Positions 39,295 through 49,238 of a stretch of 58,958 nt of DNA are shown one piece after another. This DNA is from Lachnospiraceae bacterium UBA5902 (lineage in GTDB: Bacteria; Bacillota; Clostridia; Lachnospirales; Lachnospiraceae). Below the pieces are notes generated by a model. It saw only the letters and a list, made by a program, of their open reading frames with translations, searched no databases and had not been told where the DNA came from. The first letter of the stretch is position 1, and each line of letters opens with the position of its first letter. The stretch lies in contig DJEI01000077.1 of the NCBI GenBank assembly GCA_002431865.1, positions 1 to 58,958 on the forward strand, in the 5' to 3' direction. The translations under genes were made by a program, and so were the position numbers.

Positions 39295-40350
39295 ATGAGC
39301 AACGGTCCACTTCGCATCGAACAATATGAAACTGTGCGATATGACATAAATTGCAATCCACTCGGTGTCCCGGACAGTGCAACGCGCGCAATCATGGAAA
39401 ACATCAGCGCCGTAGGACGTTATCCAGACGCCTACTACGAACCTTTACGCAACGCCATCGCTGCCTATGCCGGCTGCGCACCAGAATATTTGGTGCTTGG
39501 CAGTGGCAGCTCCGATCTGCTGCGTCTCTTTGTTGCACTTCTCGCACCAAAGAAAGCTTTATTGCCGATTCCATCTGCTACGGATTATGAGCACGTATTA
39601 TCTGTATATGGTTGTGAGACAGACTTCTATGAGCTGGACATCCATCAGGATTACCATCTGGATATGGATGATTTTATTGCACATTTATCGGATGCATATG
39701 ATATCGTAATTCTCGGAAATCCAAACAACCCGACCTCGCAGCTTATATCCAAGGCAGATATTGAGAAGCTTGCAGCCGCATGCAAGAAGCTTGACATCGC
39801 ACTTTTGCTCGACGAAATGTACATTGAATTTACAGAGAACTATGAGCGTAACACTGCAATCTCTCTGGTAAATACCTATGACAACCTGATTATCTTGCGC
39901 AGCGTATCCAAATTCTTCTCTGTACCAGGTCTGCGACTTGCTTATGCGATCATGAACAACGAAGCAAACATGACGATCATCAATATGACCGCCACGCCAA
40001 ACAGCATTTCCTGTCTGACCGCGGCTGCCTGTACCGCTATGCTGGAAGATACCGCCTACATACATGAATCACACTCCCGTATCTTTACCGAGCGCAATCT
40101 GATCTACTCTGCGATGAGCACAAATAAAAACCTTCGGTTATTCAAGCCGAGTGCAAATTTCGTACTGATGCAGATTCTAAAAGAGGATGTCACTACAAAA
40201 TCCCTGCTGGCGCACTGCAATCTGAAGGGCATTGTCCTTCGGAACTGCGAGGATTTCCACGGTCTGGATTCGCATTTTGTACGGTTCTCGATCATGAATC
40301 CGATGCAGAACGATCTGATGGTAAATACGATTCTGGAACTGCTACGATAA
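39295..40350 (+). CDS. HisC/CobD-like PLP aminotransferase
   Basis: 351 residues, AGGAGG just before the ATG. Fold type I aminotransferase: DINCNPLGVP near residue 19, LGSGSSDLLRLF (cofactor phosphate) near 67, LGNPNNPTSQL near 138, LLLDEMYIEFTE near 167, and the PLP lysine in RSVSKFFSVPGLRLAY near 203. The closest groups are histidinol-phosphate aminotransferase and threonine-phosphate decarboxylase (CobD). No his or cob gene is next to it, so the substrate cannot be fixed. It is divergent from the DUF5717 cassette and ends at a bidirectional terminator. Confidence 0.85.
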   Translation: MSNGPLRIEQYETVRYDINCNPLGVPDSATRAIMENISAVGRYPDAYYEPLRNAIAAYAGCAPEYLVLGSGSSDLLRLFVALLAPKKALLPIPSATDYEHVLSVYGCETDFYELDIHQDYHLDMDDFIAHLSDAYDIVILGNPNNPTSQLISKADIEKLAAACKKLDIALLLDEMYIEFTENYERNTAISLVNTYDNLIILRSVSKFFSVPGLRLAYAIMNNEANMTIINMTATPNSISCLTAAACTAMLEDTAYIHESHSRIFTERNLIYSAMSTNKNLRLFKPSANFVLMQILKEDVTTKSLLAHCNLKGIVLRNCEDFHGLDSHFVRFSIMNPMQNDLMVNTILELLR

Positions 40351-40385
40351 CACTTTTAGCATTCGCAAAGCAAATTCAAAGAAAT

Positions 40386-40430
40386 AAAAAGAGCGGCTGG
40401 AACGCATATCCGTTTCCAACCGTTCTTTTT
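40386..40430. terminator. Bidirectional terminator between the aminotransferase gene and glf
   Basis: AAAAAGAGCGGCTGGAA pairs with TTTCCAACCGTTCTTTTT around a 10-base loop; poly-A on one side and poly-T on the other serve both converging units. Confidence 0.85.
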
Positions 40431-40449
40431 GATTGTTATCGTATGGCTG

Positions 40450-41574
40450 TTATTTGCCCAGCTCTTTCTCGCTCATTGCAAGTGCCGATGCGATTACCGC
40501 ATCCATATCATAATACTTGTACTCGCCAAGTCGTCCGCCAAAGATCACATGCTCCTCCTGCTCTCCAAGCTCCTTGTACTGCTGATACAGTGCTCCGTTT
40601 TTCTCATCATTTACCGGATAATATGGCTCATCGCCCACCTTCCACTCAGAAGAGTATTCGCGTGAAACAACGGTCTTTGGCAGATCATTGCCTGCATCAT
40701 CCTTGCCAAACTCGAACCACTTATGCTCGATGATACGGGTCCAAGGTGTCTCAGCATCTGTGTAGTTCACTGCCGCATTTCCTTGGAAATTTGGCTTGTC
40801 TAAAAGTTCTGTCTCAAACCGTACGGAACGATATTCAAGTGCGCCAAGCTTATAATCAAAATAAGCATCAATGGCACCTGTGTAGACAACCTTCTCTGCC
40901 ATCACATCATACTCTGCTTTGTTCGAAAAATAATTGGCAGAAACCTTTACTTCAATACCAGCCAGAAGGTTCTCCACCATCTTCGTGTAGCCGCCCATCG
41001 GAATACCCTGATACAGCGCATTGAAATAATTGTTGTCAAATGTCAGGCGAACCGGCAGACGCTTAATGATAAACGCAGGAAGCTCTGTACATGGGCGTCC
41101 CCACTGTTTTTCTGTATAGCCCTTTACCAGCTTCTCGTAGATATCGGTTCCAACCAGGCTGATTGCCTGCTCTTCCAGATTCTTTGGTTCCGTGATACCG
41201 GCTGCCTTTTTCTGTTCTTCGATCTTTGCCGCTGCCTCTTCCGGTGTTACCACGCCCCACATCTTGTTAAATGTGTACATGTTAAACGGCAGGCTGTAAA
41301 GCTCACCCTTGTAGTTTGCAACCGGCGAATTCGTGAACCGGTTAAACTCTGCAAACTTTGTAATATAATCCCATACCTCTTTGTTGTTCGTGTGGAAGAT
41401 ATGCGCACCATATTTGTGTACGTGAATGCCCTTTACATCCTCCGTGTACACATTTCCGGCAATATGTGGACGCTTGTCAATCACAAGCACCTTTTTTCCC
41501 TTTTCCTTCGCCTGTTGTGCAAATACCGCACCGTAAAGTCCGGCACCTACCACTAAATAATCATACTTTTTCAT
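40450..41574 (-). CDS. glf: UDP-galactopyranose mutase
   Basis: 374 residues. The FAD-binding Rossmann N-terminus reads YLVVGAGLYGAVFAQQAKEK with IDKRPHIAGNVY; further conserved parts are YGAHIFHTNN, FNMYTFNKMWGV, YTEKQWGRP and IPMGGYTKM. The enzyme turns UDP-galactopyranose into UDP-galactofuranose, a donor for surface glycans. It is last in the ugd-DUF2142-glf run, 30 bases after the DUF2142 gene, so galactofuranose is probably part of the polysaccharide made by this group. Confidence 0.96.
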   Translation of the reverse strand: MKKYDYLVVGAGLYGAVFAQQAKEKGKKVLVIDKRPHIAGNVYTEDVKGIHVHKYGAHIFHTNNKEVWDYITKFAEFNRFTNSPVANYKGELYSLPFNMYTFNKMWGVVTPEEAAAKIEEQKKAAGITEPKNLEEQAISLVGTDIYEKLVKGYTEKQWGRPCTELPAFIIKRLPVRLTFDNNYFNALYQGIPMGGYTKMVENLLAGIEVKVSANYFSNKAEYDVMAEKVVYTGAIDAYFDYKLGALEYRSVRFETELLDKPNFQGNAAVNYTDAETPWTRIIEHKWFEFGKDDAGNDLPKTVVSREYSSEWKVGDEPYYPVNDEKNGALYQQYKELGEQEEHVIFGGRLGEYKYYDMDAVIASALAMSEKELGK

Positions 41575-41604
41575 TCCCTGTCTCCTTTTTTTGCTATATT
41601 CTCT

Positions 41605-43374
41605 CTAGTAAAGTGCTACACACATTGTATATATATTATACAGGAAAGTCGCGGATAACATCAATACCGGAACCATCGTAAACGCATGCGGATTCATCCG
41701 GTTTTCTATCTTGTCCGGTGCAATCGCAACCAAAAATGGTATCAACATCGGCAGCAGATATCTTCCCTGGCATCCAAGTATCTGATCGGATGCAACCGGT
41801 GTGTACACAAGATACATCGCTGTTGCACACGCCACGGCCGCAAGCAGGCTTGCAATCACACAGGATATCCGGACTGCGGCTGTCATCCCCTTCGTACTGC
41901 GTTTATCCAGAAATGCAACGACAACCAGAGTCACCCATGCCAAACCATAAAACTCTCCATATCCAAAATAGAAATATCTTTGCAGATAGGTCTGCATATT
42001 CCGGATGGAGAAGAACTCCTTCAAAAACCGGAACAGCACCCGTGCATATTCTGCCGGGTTCGCAAGAACATAAGCAAGCTGTGCATTTGCGTTAATGCCT
42101 TCCCCGCCACGGGAATCTCCTTCTCCAACGCCATGTAGCAATGCCGGAAGCAGAAACGTTCCAAGCAGAGCGACACCTGCCACAATTACCGGCATATAAT
42201 ACCAGAGTCTCTGTTTCTTATCCTTGAACTTTGCCTTTGGCATAAACAAAAACGGCAGTGCCAGCACACAGTATACCGCCTTTGGCATACAGCCAAGCAG
42301 CAAAAATACAATCATCAAAATCGCATTTTTTGTTTCCAGCTTTTTATCCGGATTTTGAATCTCATAGAAAAAGTATGCATACGCTAACGTAACAAACCCG
42401 ATCAGCCACGGATCATAAGAATAATTCGAGGCCATAAAAAGCGTCGTCGGTATCACACCGAAGGCTGCCAGAAGCACTTTCCCATAAGATATCTTCTTTA
42501 TCGCCCAATAGATCAGCAACACATAAAACAGCAAATTAAAAAACTTCGCCAACATAAATACATGTACAAATGAAAGCGACAACCCCTGCCCTACAATTGT
42601 TCCCAGCGCCAGTGGAACATAGGATAATGACCATATTCCATGCAGCCGGACATTCGGACTTACAACATGCTTTTCCTCATACATCGCATTCAATTCCGCA
42701 TAATACGCCTGTCTGGATTTCCTGTCATACGCCAGCTTGTTATAGACAGACTCTGCAAATTCTGCCATCATTTTATCTTCCACATCCAGCCGGCTTCCAT
42801 CAAACAGATTGGCCTCCGCCAGCACACGGGCATAATGTGTTTCATCATCCACCATAATACCTAACGTGGCAGGAGACACCCGGATCAAAGTTCCTCCCAG
42901 TATCAAAGCTGCAATGGCAAAAAACTGTTCCGGTTTTCTGCCGGCACGATTGCGGAATCCATACACAACAATTCCAAGCAGTAAAATCGCAAACACAAAC
43001 ACACGCCGGCTGTCATTTGCTGCTTCGTGCAGCAACTTACAGATTACTAAATTTTCCAGTGCCCACGCCAGACACCGGCCTGCGACCACCAGCACCAGAT
43101 ATTTAACAAACTTTTTCCAATTTGCTTGCAGACATTTAATTAACTTCCATATCCATCGCAAAAAAGCATCTGTTATGCGAGCAAAAAACGGAATGAATGT
43201 AAATGCAACCGGAAAAGCACCGATTATAAACACATTCAACGCTATCACGATCAATTTATGCGCGCTCATTCCCGAAGATACAAATACCAGCGAACGGTTG
43301 AAAATAACCATGCCTGCAATACATATGATAAGTATAACGCCATAACGGCACTTTTTTGAAAATTGCTGTTCCAT
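41605..43374 (-). CDS. DUF2142-type polytopic membrane protein
   Basis: 589 residues with about 12 hydrophobic segments. Landmarks: MVDDETHYARVLAEANLF after helix 5 (an acidic motif on the outer face, like the catalytic loop of GT-C glycosyltransferases), FGVIPTTLFMASNYSYDP, and QGRYLLPMLIPFLVAI near the C-terminus. These match DUF2142, a family thought to be GT-C-like lipid-linked sugar transferases. Position between ugd (9 bases) and glf supports a role in exopolysaccharide or teichoic-acid decoration. Donor and acceptor are unknown. Confidence 0.85.
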   Translation of the reverse strand: MEQQFSKKCRYGVILIICIAGMVIFNRSLVFVSSGMSAHKLIVIALNVFIIGAFPVAFTFIPFFARITDAFLRWIWKLIKCLQANWKKFVKYLVLVVAGRCLAWALENLVICKLLHEAANDSRRVFVFAILLLGIVVYGFRNRAGRKPEQFFAIAALILGGTLIRVSPATLGIMVDDETHYARVLAEANLFDGSRLDVEDKMMAEFAESVYNKLAYDRKSRQAYYAELNAMYEEKHVVSPNVRLHGIWSLSYVPLALGTIVGQGLSLSFVHVFMLAKFFNLLFYVLLIYWAIKKISYGKVLLAAFGVIPTTLFMASNYSYDPWLIGFVTLAYAYFFYEIQNPDKKLETKNAILMIVFLLLGCMPKAVYCVLALPFLFMPKAKFKDKKQRLWYYMPVIVAGVALLGTFLLPALLHGVGEGDSRGGEGINANAQLAYVLANPAEYARVLFRFLKEFFSIRNMQTYLQRYFYFGYGEFYGLAWVTLVVVAFLDKRSTKGMTAAVRISCVIASLLAAVACATAMYLVYTPVASDQILGCQGRYLLPMLIPFLVAIAPDKIENRMNPHAFTMVPVLMLSATFLYNIYTMCVALY

Positions 43375-43383
43375 ATCCTCTCC

Positions 43384-44640
43384 TTAATCTCTTCCAAATA
43401 TGTCTCTTGTATATACCTTTTCCTGCACATCGTCCAGCTCTGCGCTGTAACGGTTTGCAAGAATTGCATCACTCTGTTTCTTAAATTCTGCCAGATCATT
43501 TACAACCTTTGAGCCAAAAAATGTCGTTCCATCTGGCAATGTCGGCTCATACACGATCACGCTCGCGCCCTTCGCTTTCACACGTTTCATAACACCCTGG
43601 ATCGAACTCTGACGGAAATTATCTGAATTTGACTTCATCGTCAGCCGGTAAACGCCGATTGTGACTTTCTTCTCGCTTGCGGCATTCCACTCGTTATTTG
43701 CGTCATAGCTGTAATAACCCGCCTTCTCAAGTACACGCCCCGCAATAAAATCTTTCCGCGTCCGGTTGCTCTCCACGATTGCGGTCATCATATTCTGTGG
43801 CACATTATCATAATTTGCAAGCAGCTGCTTTGTATCCTTCGGCAGGCAATAACCGCCATATCCAAAGCTTGGGTTGTTATATTGTGTTCCAATTCTCGGA
43901 TCTAAACACACACCGTTGATGATCGCCTGTGTGTCAAGCCCCTTCATTTCCGCATAGGTATCTAACTCATTGAAATAGGATACCCGCAGGGCAAGATACG
44001 TGTTTGCAAAAAGCTTGACCGCCTCTGCCTCAGTAAAGCCCATAAACAACGTGTCAATATTTTCCTTTTCTGCGCCCTCCTGCAACAACCGCGCAAAAGT
44101 ATGCGCCGCTGCATCAACTTCCGCATCGGTCTTGTCCGTACCAATAATAATACGACTTGGATATAGATTATCATACAGTGCTTTTGACTCCCGCAAGAAC
44201 TCCGGACTGAAAAGAATCCGGCTCGTCTGATATTTCTTCCTGACTGACTCCGTATAGCCAACCGGGATTGTCGATTTAATCACCATAAATGCTTCCGGAT
44301 TCACCTTCAGCACAAGCTCGATCACCGCTTCCACCGCCGTTGTATCGAAGAAATTTTTCTGGCTGTCATAGTTCGTCGGTGCTGCAATGATGACGAAGTC
44401 CGCATCGTGATATGCCACTTCTCCTTCTAAGGTCGCCGACAGATGCAGCTCCTTCTCTGCCAGATACTTCTCAATATAATCGTCCTGAATCGGAGAAATC
44501 TTATGATTGATCTTCTCCACCTTCTCCGGGACGATATCAACGGCTGTCACAGTATGCTTCTGGGACAGCAGGGTTGCAAGCGACAATCCGACATAGCCGG
44601 TTCCTGCAACCGCAATCTTTATATCTTCAAATGCTCTCAT
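43384..44640 (-). CDS. ugd: UDP-glucose 6-dehydrogenase
   Basis: 418 residues. NAD-binding [17 protein letters not shown] near residue 12, STIPVGYT near 127, [10 protein letters not shown], the catalytic Cys in [15 protein letters not shown] near 262, and the C-terminal UDP-binding part with IVYEP. It oxidises UDP-glucose to UDP-glucuronate. GGGAGGAACGAAGT precedes the ATG. It is first in the run with a DUF2142 protein and glf, all for cell-surface sugar supply. UDP-mannuronate-type dehydrogenases are an alternative but the length and motifs fit Ugd. Confidence 0.94.
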   Translation of the reverse strand: MRAFEDIKIAVAGTGYVGLSLATLLSQKHTVTAVDIVPEKVEKINHKISPIQDDYIEKYLAEKELHLSATLEGEVAYHDADFVIIAAPTNYDSQKNFFDTTAVEAVIELVLKVNPEAFMVIKSTIPVGYTESVRKKYQTSRILFSPEFLRESKALYDNLYPSRIIIGTDKTDAEVDAAAHTFARLLQEGAEKENIDTLFMGFTEAEAVKLFANTYLALRVSYFNELDTYAEMKGLDTQAIINGVCLDPRIGTQYNNPSFGYGGYCLPKDTKQLLANYDNVPQNMMTAIVESNRTRKDFIAGRVLEKAGYYSYDANNEWNAASEKKVTIGVYRLTMKSNSDNFRQSSIQGVMKRVKAKGASVIVYEPTLPDGTTFFGSKVVNDLAEFKKQSDAILANRYSAELDDVQEKVYTRDIFGRD

Positions 44641-44707
44641 ACTTCGTTCCTCCCATACGCTCGTTCAAAACGAAACATCTTTCTTTCTATACTATATTTT
44701 TCCTCAT

Positions 44708-47407
44708 TTACTCGCTCCGCAATGCTTCAACCGGATCCTTCTTGGATGCCACACGGGACGGAATCAATCCACCAATCATCGTCAGCACAACGCTGATTGC
44801 AACTAAGAGTACACCTCCCGCAACCGGAAGCTTTGCAACTCCGGTCAGTCCTGCCAGATGATGAATCACCGCATTAATCGGAATGTTCAGGAGCACAGTA
44901 ACTCCGATACCGATCAAACCTGCCACGAAACCAATGATAATCGTCTCCGCGTTAAATACACGCGAGATATCCTTCTTCGATGCACCGATGCTTCGCAGCA
45001 CACCGATTTCCTTCGTCCGCTCCAATACGGAAATATATGTGATGATACCAATCATGATTGAGCTTACCACAAGCGAGATTGCAACAAATGCCATCAGCAC
45101 ATACGAGATTGCATTGATGATCGTACTGATGGAAGACATCATCGTTCCTACCATATCCGTGTATGAGATTTCCTTCTCCTCTTCGCCGTTTGCTTTCACC
45201 ATATCGTTATATTCTTCAATCACGTCGATGATCTTTTCCTTCGACTCAAAATCGATCGGATAGATGCGGATGACCTTCGGATCATTCTCATAAGCGATAC
45301 CAAGTGTGACAAGGTTGTCATCATAGGTCGCATTCTCAGCGGATTTCAGATCAGACAGTGACATGCTGTTTGACACACTCTGCGTCTGTTCCGTCATCGT
45401 CTGCATAAACTTCTTCAACTGATCTGCCGGAAGGCTCGCCATATATTCATACAGCTGATCCTCTGTCATGTCTGCGATTCCCATCTCACTCATCGCATCC
45501 TGTGCCTGCTGCTCCGCTTCCTTCTGTGCTTCCTCATCCAGATCAGCACCAAATTCATAACCGGTAAATACATTCTTGTCCGGTTCTGCAAGCTGCGCCT
45601 TGCCAACTTCACTGTCTCTTGACAAATCCATCAGCTTCTCCACTAATGCATGCGTATAACCAATCGTTGTGGTAATCGAATGTACCGTTGCATCCTCATT
45701 TGGACGGACAATACCAACCACCTTGATATCCAGTCCATTCTTAATCTTATCTTTCAGATAATCTGCATCATCACTCTTATCGACATAACATTTCTCCGAA
45801 TCGTCGTATGCATAAAAATCGGAAGATGGAATTACCTTATAAGTGAGACTCAGCAGGTCATCGTAGGTGTAAGAGGTATTTGGATACGTCTTCGTCTCGC
45901 CCTTCAATGCCGCACGCATCATCTCCTGCATCTCGCTGACATCCCGGATGCCAAGCGAATACAGCTCATAATCGCTGATCTCGTTATCCTTCGTCACAAC
46001 CATCACGACCTCGTCGTAATTTTCCGGCCAGCGTCCGGCTACAACATCATACTGGTTCTCGAGCAGCTCCTGATTGCTGATCATCTCGGACCAGACATTC
46101 GTCGTACTCTGCGTCCCTGTCATACCCAGATTGTCCATCTCTGACATCGAACCAAATCCGATACTGTCAAAGACTGTACTTGGATTGACCTGATAGACTT
46201 CTTTCTCTACATCACTTTTGTAAGCGTTAATCGTAATACCATAGGTATACATGATATCGCTGGCGTAGTCCTTCATCTTCTGGCCGTCACCTTCTTCGAT
46301 ATAATCCTTGAAGGATACCATGTCGTTAACCTTGACTTCACCAAGCATATTCTTCATATAATTTCCGACAAAGTTGTTTGAATACACCTTGTCCATATCA
46401 TGCTCTTCTTCGCTCTTCATCTCGGTACCGAGCATAATTCCCATCATCGCGGACATATCAATGGACTCATCTGTGATCTCCAGCGGATAGGTGGAAAGTG
46501 TATCCTCCTCCACACTCTTGATATAATTGCGGAAACCATCCGACAACGATAAGATAAGCGCGATTCCTATGATACCGATACTGCCTGCAAATGCGGTAAG
46601 CAAGGTACGTCCCTTCTTTGTAAGCAGGTTGTTGAAGGACAGATTCAGCGCTGTAAAATACGACATACGCTTATGCTTTAAGTCCTTCTTGCTTAATTCC
46701 TCATATGTTTCTTTCGCTGCTTCCTCGTCGGAATATGGCATGCTGTCATCTGTAATCTCACCATCCAGCAGCTTAACAATTCGTGTACTGTACTGCTCCG
46801 CAAGCTCCGGGTTATGGGTAACCATGATAACAAGACGATCCTTCGCAATCTCCTTCAGAAGATCCATAATCTGCACGCTTGTCTCTGTGTCAAGTGCACC
46901 GGTTGGTTCATCCGCAAGCAGAATCTCCGGATCATTGATGAGTGCGCGGGCAATTGCCACACGCTGCATCTGTCCACCGGACATCTGATTTGGCTTTTTA
47001 TGAATCTGGCTACCAAGTCCAACCTTCTCGAGCACTTCTTTCGCCCGGCGTCTGCGTTCACTCTTCGAGACACCCGACAAGGTCAGAGCCAGCTCGACAT
47101 TCTGCAGCACCGTCTGGTGCATGATCAGATTATAGCTCTGGAACACAAAACCGACACTGTGGTTCCGGTAGGTATCCCAGTCCTTATCCTTGTATTTCTT
47201 TGTTGATTTTCCCTTGATTATCAAATCGCCATCTGTGTACTGGTCGAGTCCTCCCACGATATTCAAGAGTGTTGTCTTTCCACAACCGGAATGTCCAAGA
47301 ATCGAAACAAATTCATTTGCCCGGAAATTAATACTAACGCCCTTTAATGCCTGTACCTTTGAATCTCCCTCTCCATAGTCCTTTACTATGTTCTTCAGTT
47401 GCAGCAT
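44708..47407 (-). CDS. ABC exporter, ATPase fused to permease (MacB-like)
   Basis: 899 residues. N-terminal ATPase (about 1-225): Walker A GHSGCGKTT, signature MSGGQMQRVAIARA, Walker B ILLADEPTGALD, H-loop MVTHNP. The permease has a first membrane helix near 268-290, a large outer domain of about 470 residues, and three C-terminal helices (about 770-790, 825-850, 862-882) with ERTKEIGVLRSIGASKKD, the FtsX/MacB domain. This is the type VII (mechanotransmission) layout with the ATPase at the N-terminus, common in Firmicutes peptide-sensing or lipoprotein-related exporters. Substrate unknown. It has no periplasmic adaptor, as expected in a Gram-positive. Confidence 0.93.
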   Translation of the reverse strand: MLQLKNIVKDYGEGDSKVQALKGVSINFRANEFVSILGHSGCGKTTLLNIVGGLDQYTDGDLIIKGKSTKKYKDKDWDTYRNHSVGFVFQSYNLIMHQTVLQNVELALTLSGVSKSERRRRAKEVLEKVGLGSQIHKKPNQMSGGQMQRVAIARALINDPEILLADEPTGALDTETSVQIMDLLKEIAKDRLVIMVTHNPELAEQYSTRIVKLLDGEITDDSMPYSDEEAAKETYEELSKKDLKHKRMSYFTALNLSFNNLLTKKGRTLLTAFAGSIGIIGIALILSLSDGFRNYIKSVEEDTLSTYPLEITDESIDMSAMMGIMLGTEMKSEEEHDMDKVYSNNFVGNYMKNMLGEVKVNDMVSFKDYIEEGDGQKMKDYASDIMYTYGITINAYKSDVEKEVYQVNPSTVFDSIGFGSMSEMDNLGMTGTQSTTNVWSEMISNQELLENQYDVVAGRWPENYDEVVMVVTKDNEISDYELYSLGIRDVSEMQEMMRAALKGETKTYPNTSYTYDDLLSLTYKVIPSSDFYAYDDSEKCYVDKSDDADYLKDKIKNGLDIKVVGIVRPNEDATVHSITTTIGYTHALVEKLMDLSRDSEVGKAQLAEPDKNVFTGYEFGADLDEEAQKEAEQQAQDAMSEMGIADMTEDQLYEYMASLPADQLKKFMQTMTEQTQSVSNSMSLSDLKSAENATYDDNLVTLGIAYENDPKVIRIYPIDFESKEKIIDVIEEYNDMVKANGEEEKEISYTDMVGTMMSSISTIINAISYVLMAFVAISLVVSSIMIGIITYISVLERTKEIGVLRSIGASKKDISRVFNAETIIIGFVAGLIGIGVTVLLNIPINAVIHHLAGLTGVAKLPVAGGVLLVAISVVLTMIGGLIPSRVASKKDPVEALRSE

Positions 47408-47440
47408 GTTATCTTCCCTTCGTTTTCTTTCACTATAACA

Positions 47441-47480
47441 AAAGCGATTTCTTCACCCTTCGGGTTCCCGAAATCGCTTT
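47441..47480 (-). terminator. Terminator after the phosphoglucomutase gene
   Basis: On the minus strand AAAGCGATTTCGGGAA pairs with GAAATCGCTTT across a GC-rich loop, then TTTTGTTATAG. It separates pgcA from the ABC exporter gene. Confidence 0.75.
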
Positions 47481-47487
47481 CATACTC

Positions 47488-49221
47488 TTACATCATGTAT
47501 TCAATCATCTTATTGACCGCTTCGCCAAATTTCTCTGACTTCTTCTGTGCATCATTGAAATCCTTGCCAATGACACCATAGTAGAACTTGATCTTCGGCT
47601 CTGTACCAGATGGGCGGACGCAAAGCCAAGCGCCACCTTCCAGCTCGTAATATACAACATTCGACTTCGGAAGTCCGGTTGGAACAACCGCCTTATTCTT
47701 CATATTTGTTGCTGTATCGTTGTCATAATTACGCGCCCAGAGTATTTCTAAGCCTGCAATCTTCTTTGGTGTATGAGACTTTAACTGATCCATAATGCTT
47801 TTGATCTTCTCGTGACCTTCAATACCCTTTAATGTCAGTGTATGGATCGCATCTACGTGATAACCATACTTCTCATAGATATCAATCATGGCATCCCACA
47901 GAGTCTTACCCTGTGAACGGTAATATGCAGCTGCCTCACAAAGTGCCATCGTTGCTACGATTGCATCCTTATCTCTGGCATGTGTACCGATCAGGCAGCC
48001 GTAGCTCTCCTCAAATCCGAAGAGGAATGTGCCGTTATGCTTTGTCTCGAACTCTAACATCTTCTGTCCGATAAACTTGAATCCTGTCAGAACCTCTACG
48101 AGCTTCACACCGTAGCTCTTTGCCATCTCATTTACAAGGTTCGTTGTAACAATCGATTTGATCAGTACGCCATCCTTTGGCAAACCTCTTGTTGCCTTGA
48201 TCTGGCTGAGTTCATATTCTGCAAGCAGACTTCCCGACATATTTCCGGTCAGACAGTGATATTCTCCATCCTTATCCTTCACATATACACCGAGACGATC
48301 TGCATCCGGATCGGTTGCGAGAACCAGGTCTGCATCATGCTGCTTCGCAAGTGCCAGTGCAAGCTCAAATGCCTCTGCTGACTCCGGGTTCGGATAGCTT
48401 ACGGTTGGGAAATCGCCATCTGGAAGCTCCTGCTCTGGAACTACATAGACATTCTCAAATCCAAGCTCGCGAAGGATTCTTCTGGCCGGAATATTTCCGG
48501 TTCCATGCAATGGTGTATAAACAATCTTTAATTCTTTTCCGTATTTGTCAATGCACTCCTGATGCAGCACAAGCTTCTTCAGCTCTGCCATATATGCATC
48601 ATCGATTTCCTTGCCGATGACCTCATATAATCCTTCATGGATTGCTTCCTGCTTTGGCATTGTAATGGCATCCTGTACAGAGATCGCCTTTACCTCACGC
48701 ATGATACCTGCGTCGTGTGGAGGTGTGATCTGTGCACCATCTTCCCAGTATACCTTGTATCCGTTGTACTCTGGCGGATTGTGGCTCGCTGTTACGTTGA
48801 TACCTGCCACGCAGCCAAGGTAACGGACTGCAAAAGAAAGCTCAGGTGTTGGGCGAAGAGACTCAAACACATATGCCTTGATACCATTTGCTGCCAGACA
48901 CAATGCTGCTACATCTGCAAACTCCGGTGAGCAATGTCTGGAATCATAAGCAATCGCAACACCCTTCGCCTGCTTCTTACGCTGTTTGATATAATTTGCA
49001 AGTCCCTGTGTTGCCTTTGCAACAATATAGTTATTCATACGGTTTGTTCCGGCACCAATGATGCCTCGCAATCCGGCAGTTCCGAATTCGAGATCCATAT
49101 AGAATCGCTCTTTGATCTCTTTATCGTCGTCCTTAATTGCTGCCAGCTCTTGTCTTGTCGCCTCATCGAAAAACGGGTTTGTCAGCCATTCTTCATAAAC
49201 CTTTTTGTAATCCATGTCCAT
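47488..49221 (-). CDS. pgcA: Phosphoglucomutase/phosphomannomutase (PgcA type)
   Basis: 577 residues. Phosphoserine loop NVTASHNPPEYNGYK near residue 137, metal loop DPDADRLG near 305, sugar loop FGFEESYG near 403, phosphate loop RPSGTEPKIKFYY near 538. N-terminal FGTAGLRGIIGAGTNRMN fits alpha-phosphoglucomutases of the PgcA kind. It interconverts glucose 6- and 1-phosphate, the feed for UDP-glucose and so for ugd nearby. It follows the PEGA lipoprotein gene by 17 bases. AGGAGGAACATC precedes the first ATG. Confidence 0.95.
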   Translation of the reverse strand: MDMDYKKVYEEWLTNPFFDEATRQELAAIKDDDKEIKERFYMDLEFGTAGLRGIIGAGTNRMNNYIVAKATQGLANYIKQRKKQAKGVAIAYDSRHCSPEFADVAALCLAANGIKAYVFESLRPTPELSFAVRYLGCVAGINVTASHNPPEYNGYKVYWEDGAQITPPHDAGIMREVKAISVQDAITMPKQEAIHEGLYEVIGKEIDDAYMAELKKLVLHQECIDKYGKELKIVYTPLHGTGNIPARRILRELGFENVYVVPEQELPDGDFPTVSYPNPESAEAFELALALAKQHDADLVLATDPDADRLGVYVKDKDGEYHCLTGNMSGSLLAEYELSQIKATRGLPKDGVLIKSIVTTNLVNEMAKSYGVKLVEVLTGFKFIGQKMLEFETKHNGTFLFGFEESYGCLIGTHARDKDAIVATMALCEAAAYYRSQGKTLWDAMIDIYEKYGYHVDAIHTLTLKGIEGHEKIKSIMDQLKSHTPKKIAGLEILWARNYDNDTATNMKNKAVVPTGLPKSNVVYYELEGGAWLCVRPSGTEPKIKFYYGVIGKDFNDAQKKSEKFGEAVNKMIEYMM

Positions 49222-49238
49222 GATGTTCCTCCTACTAT

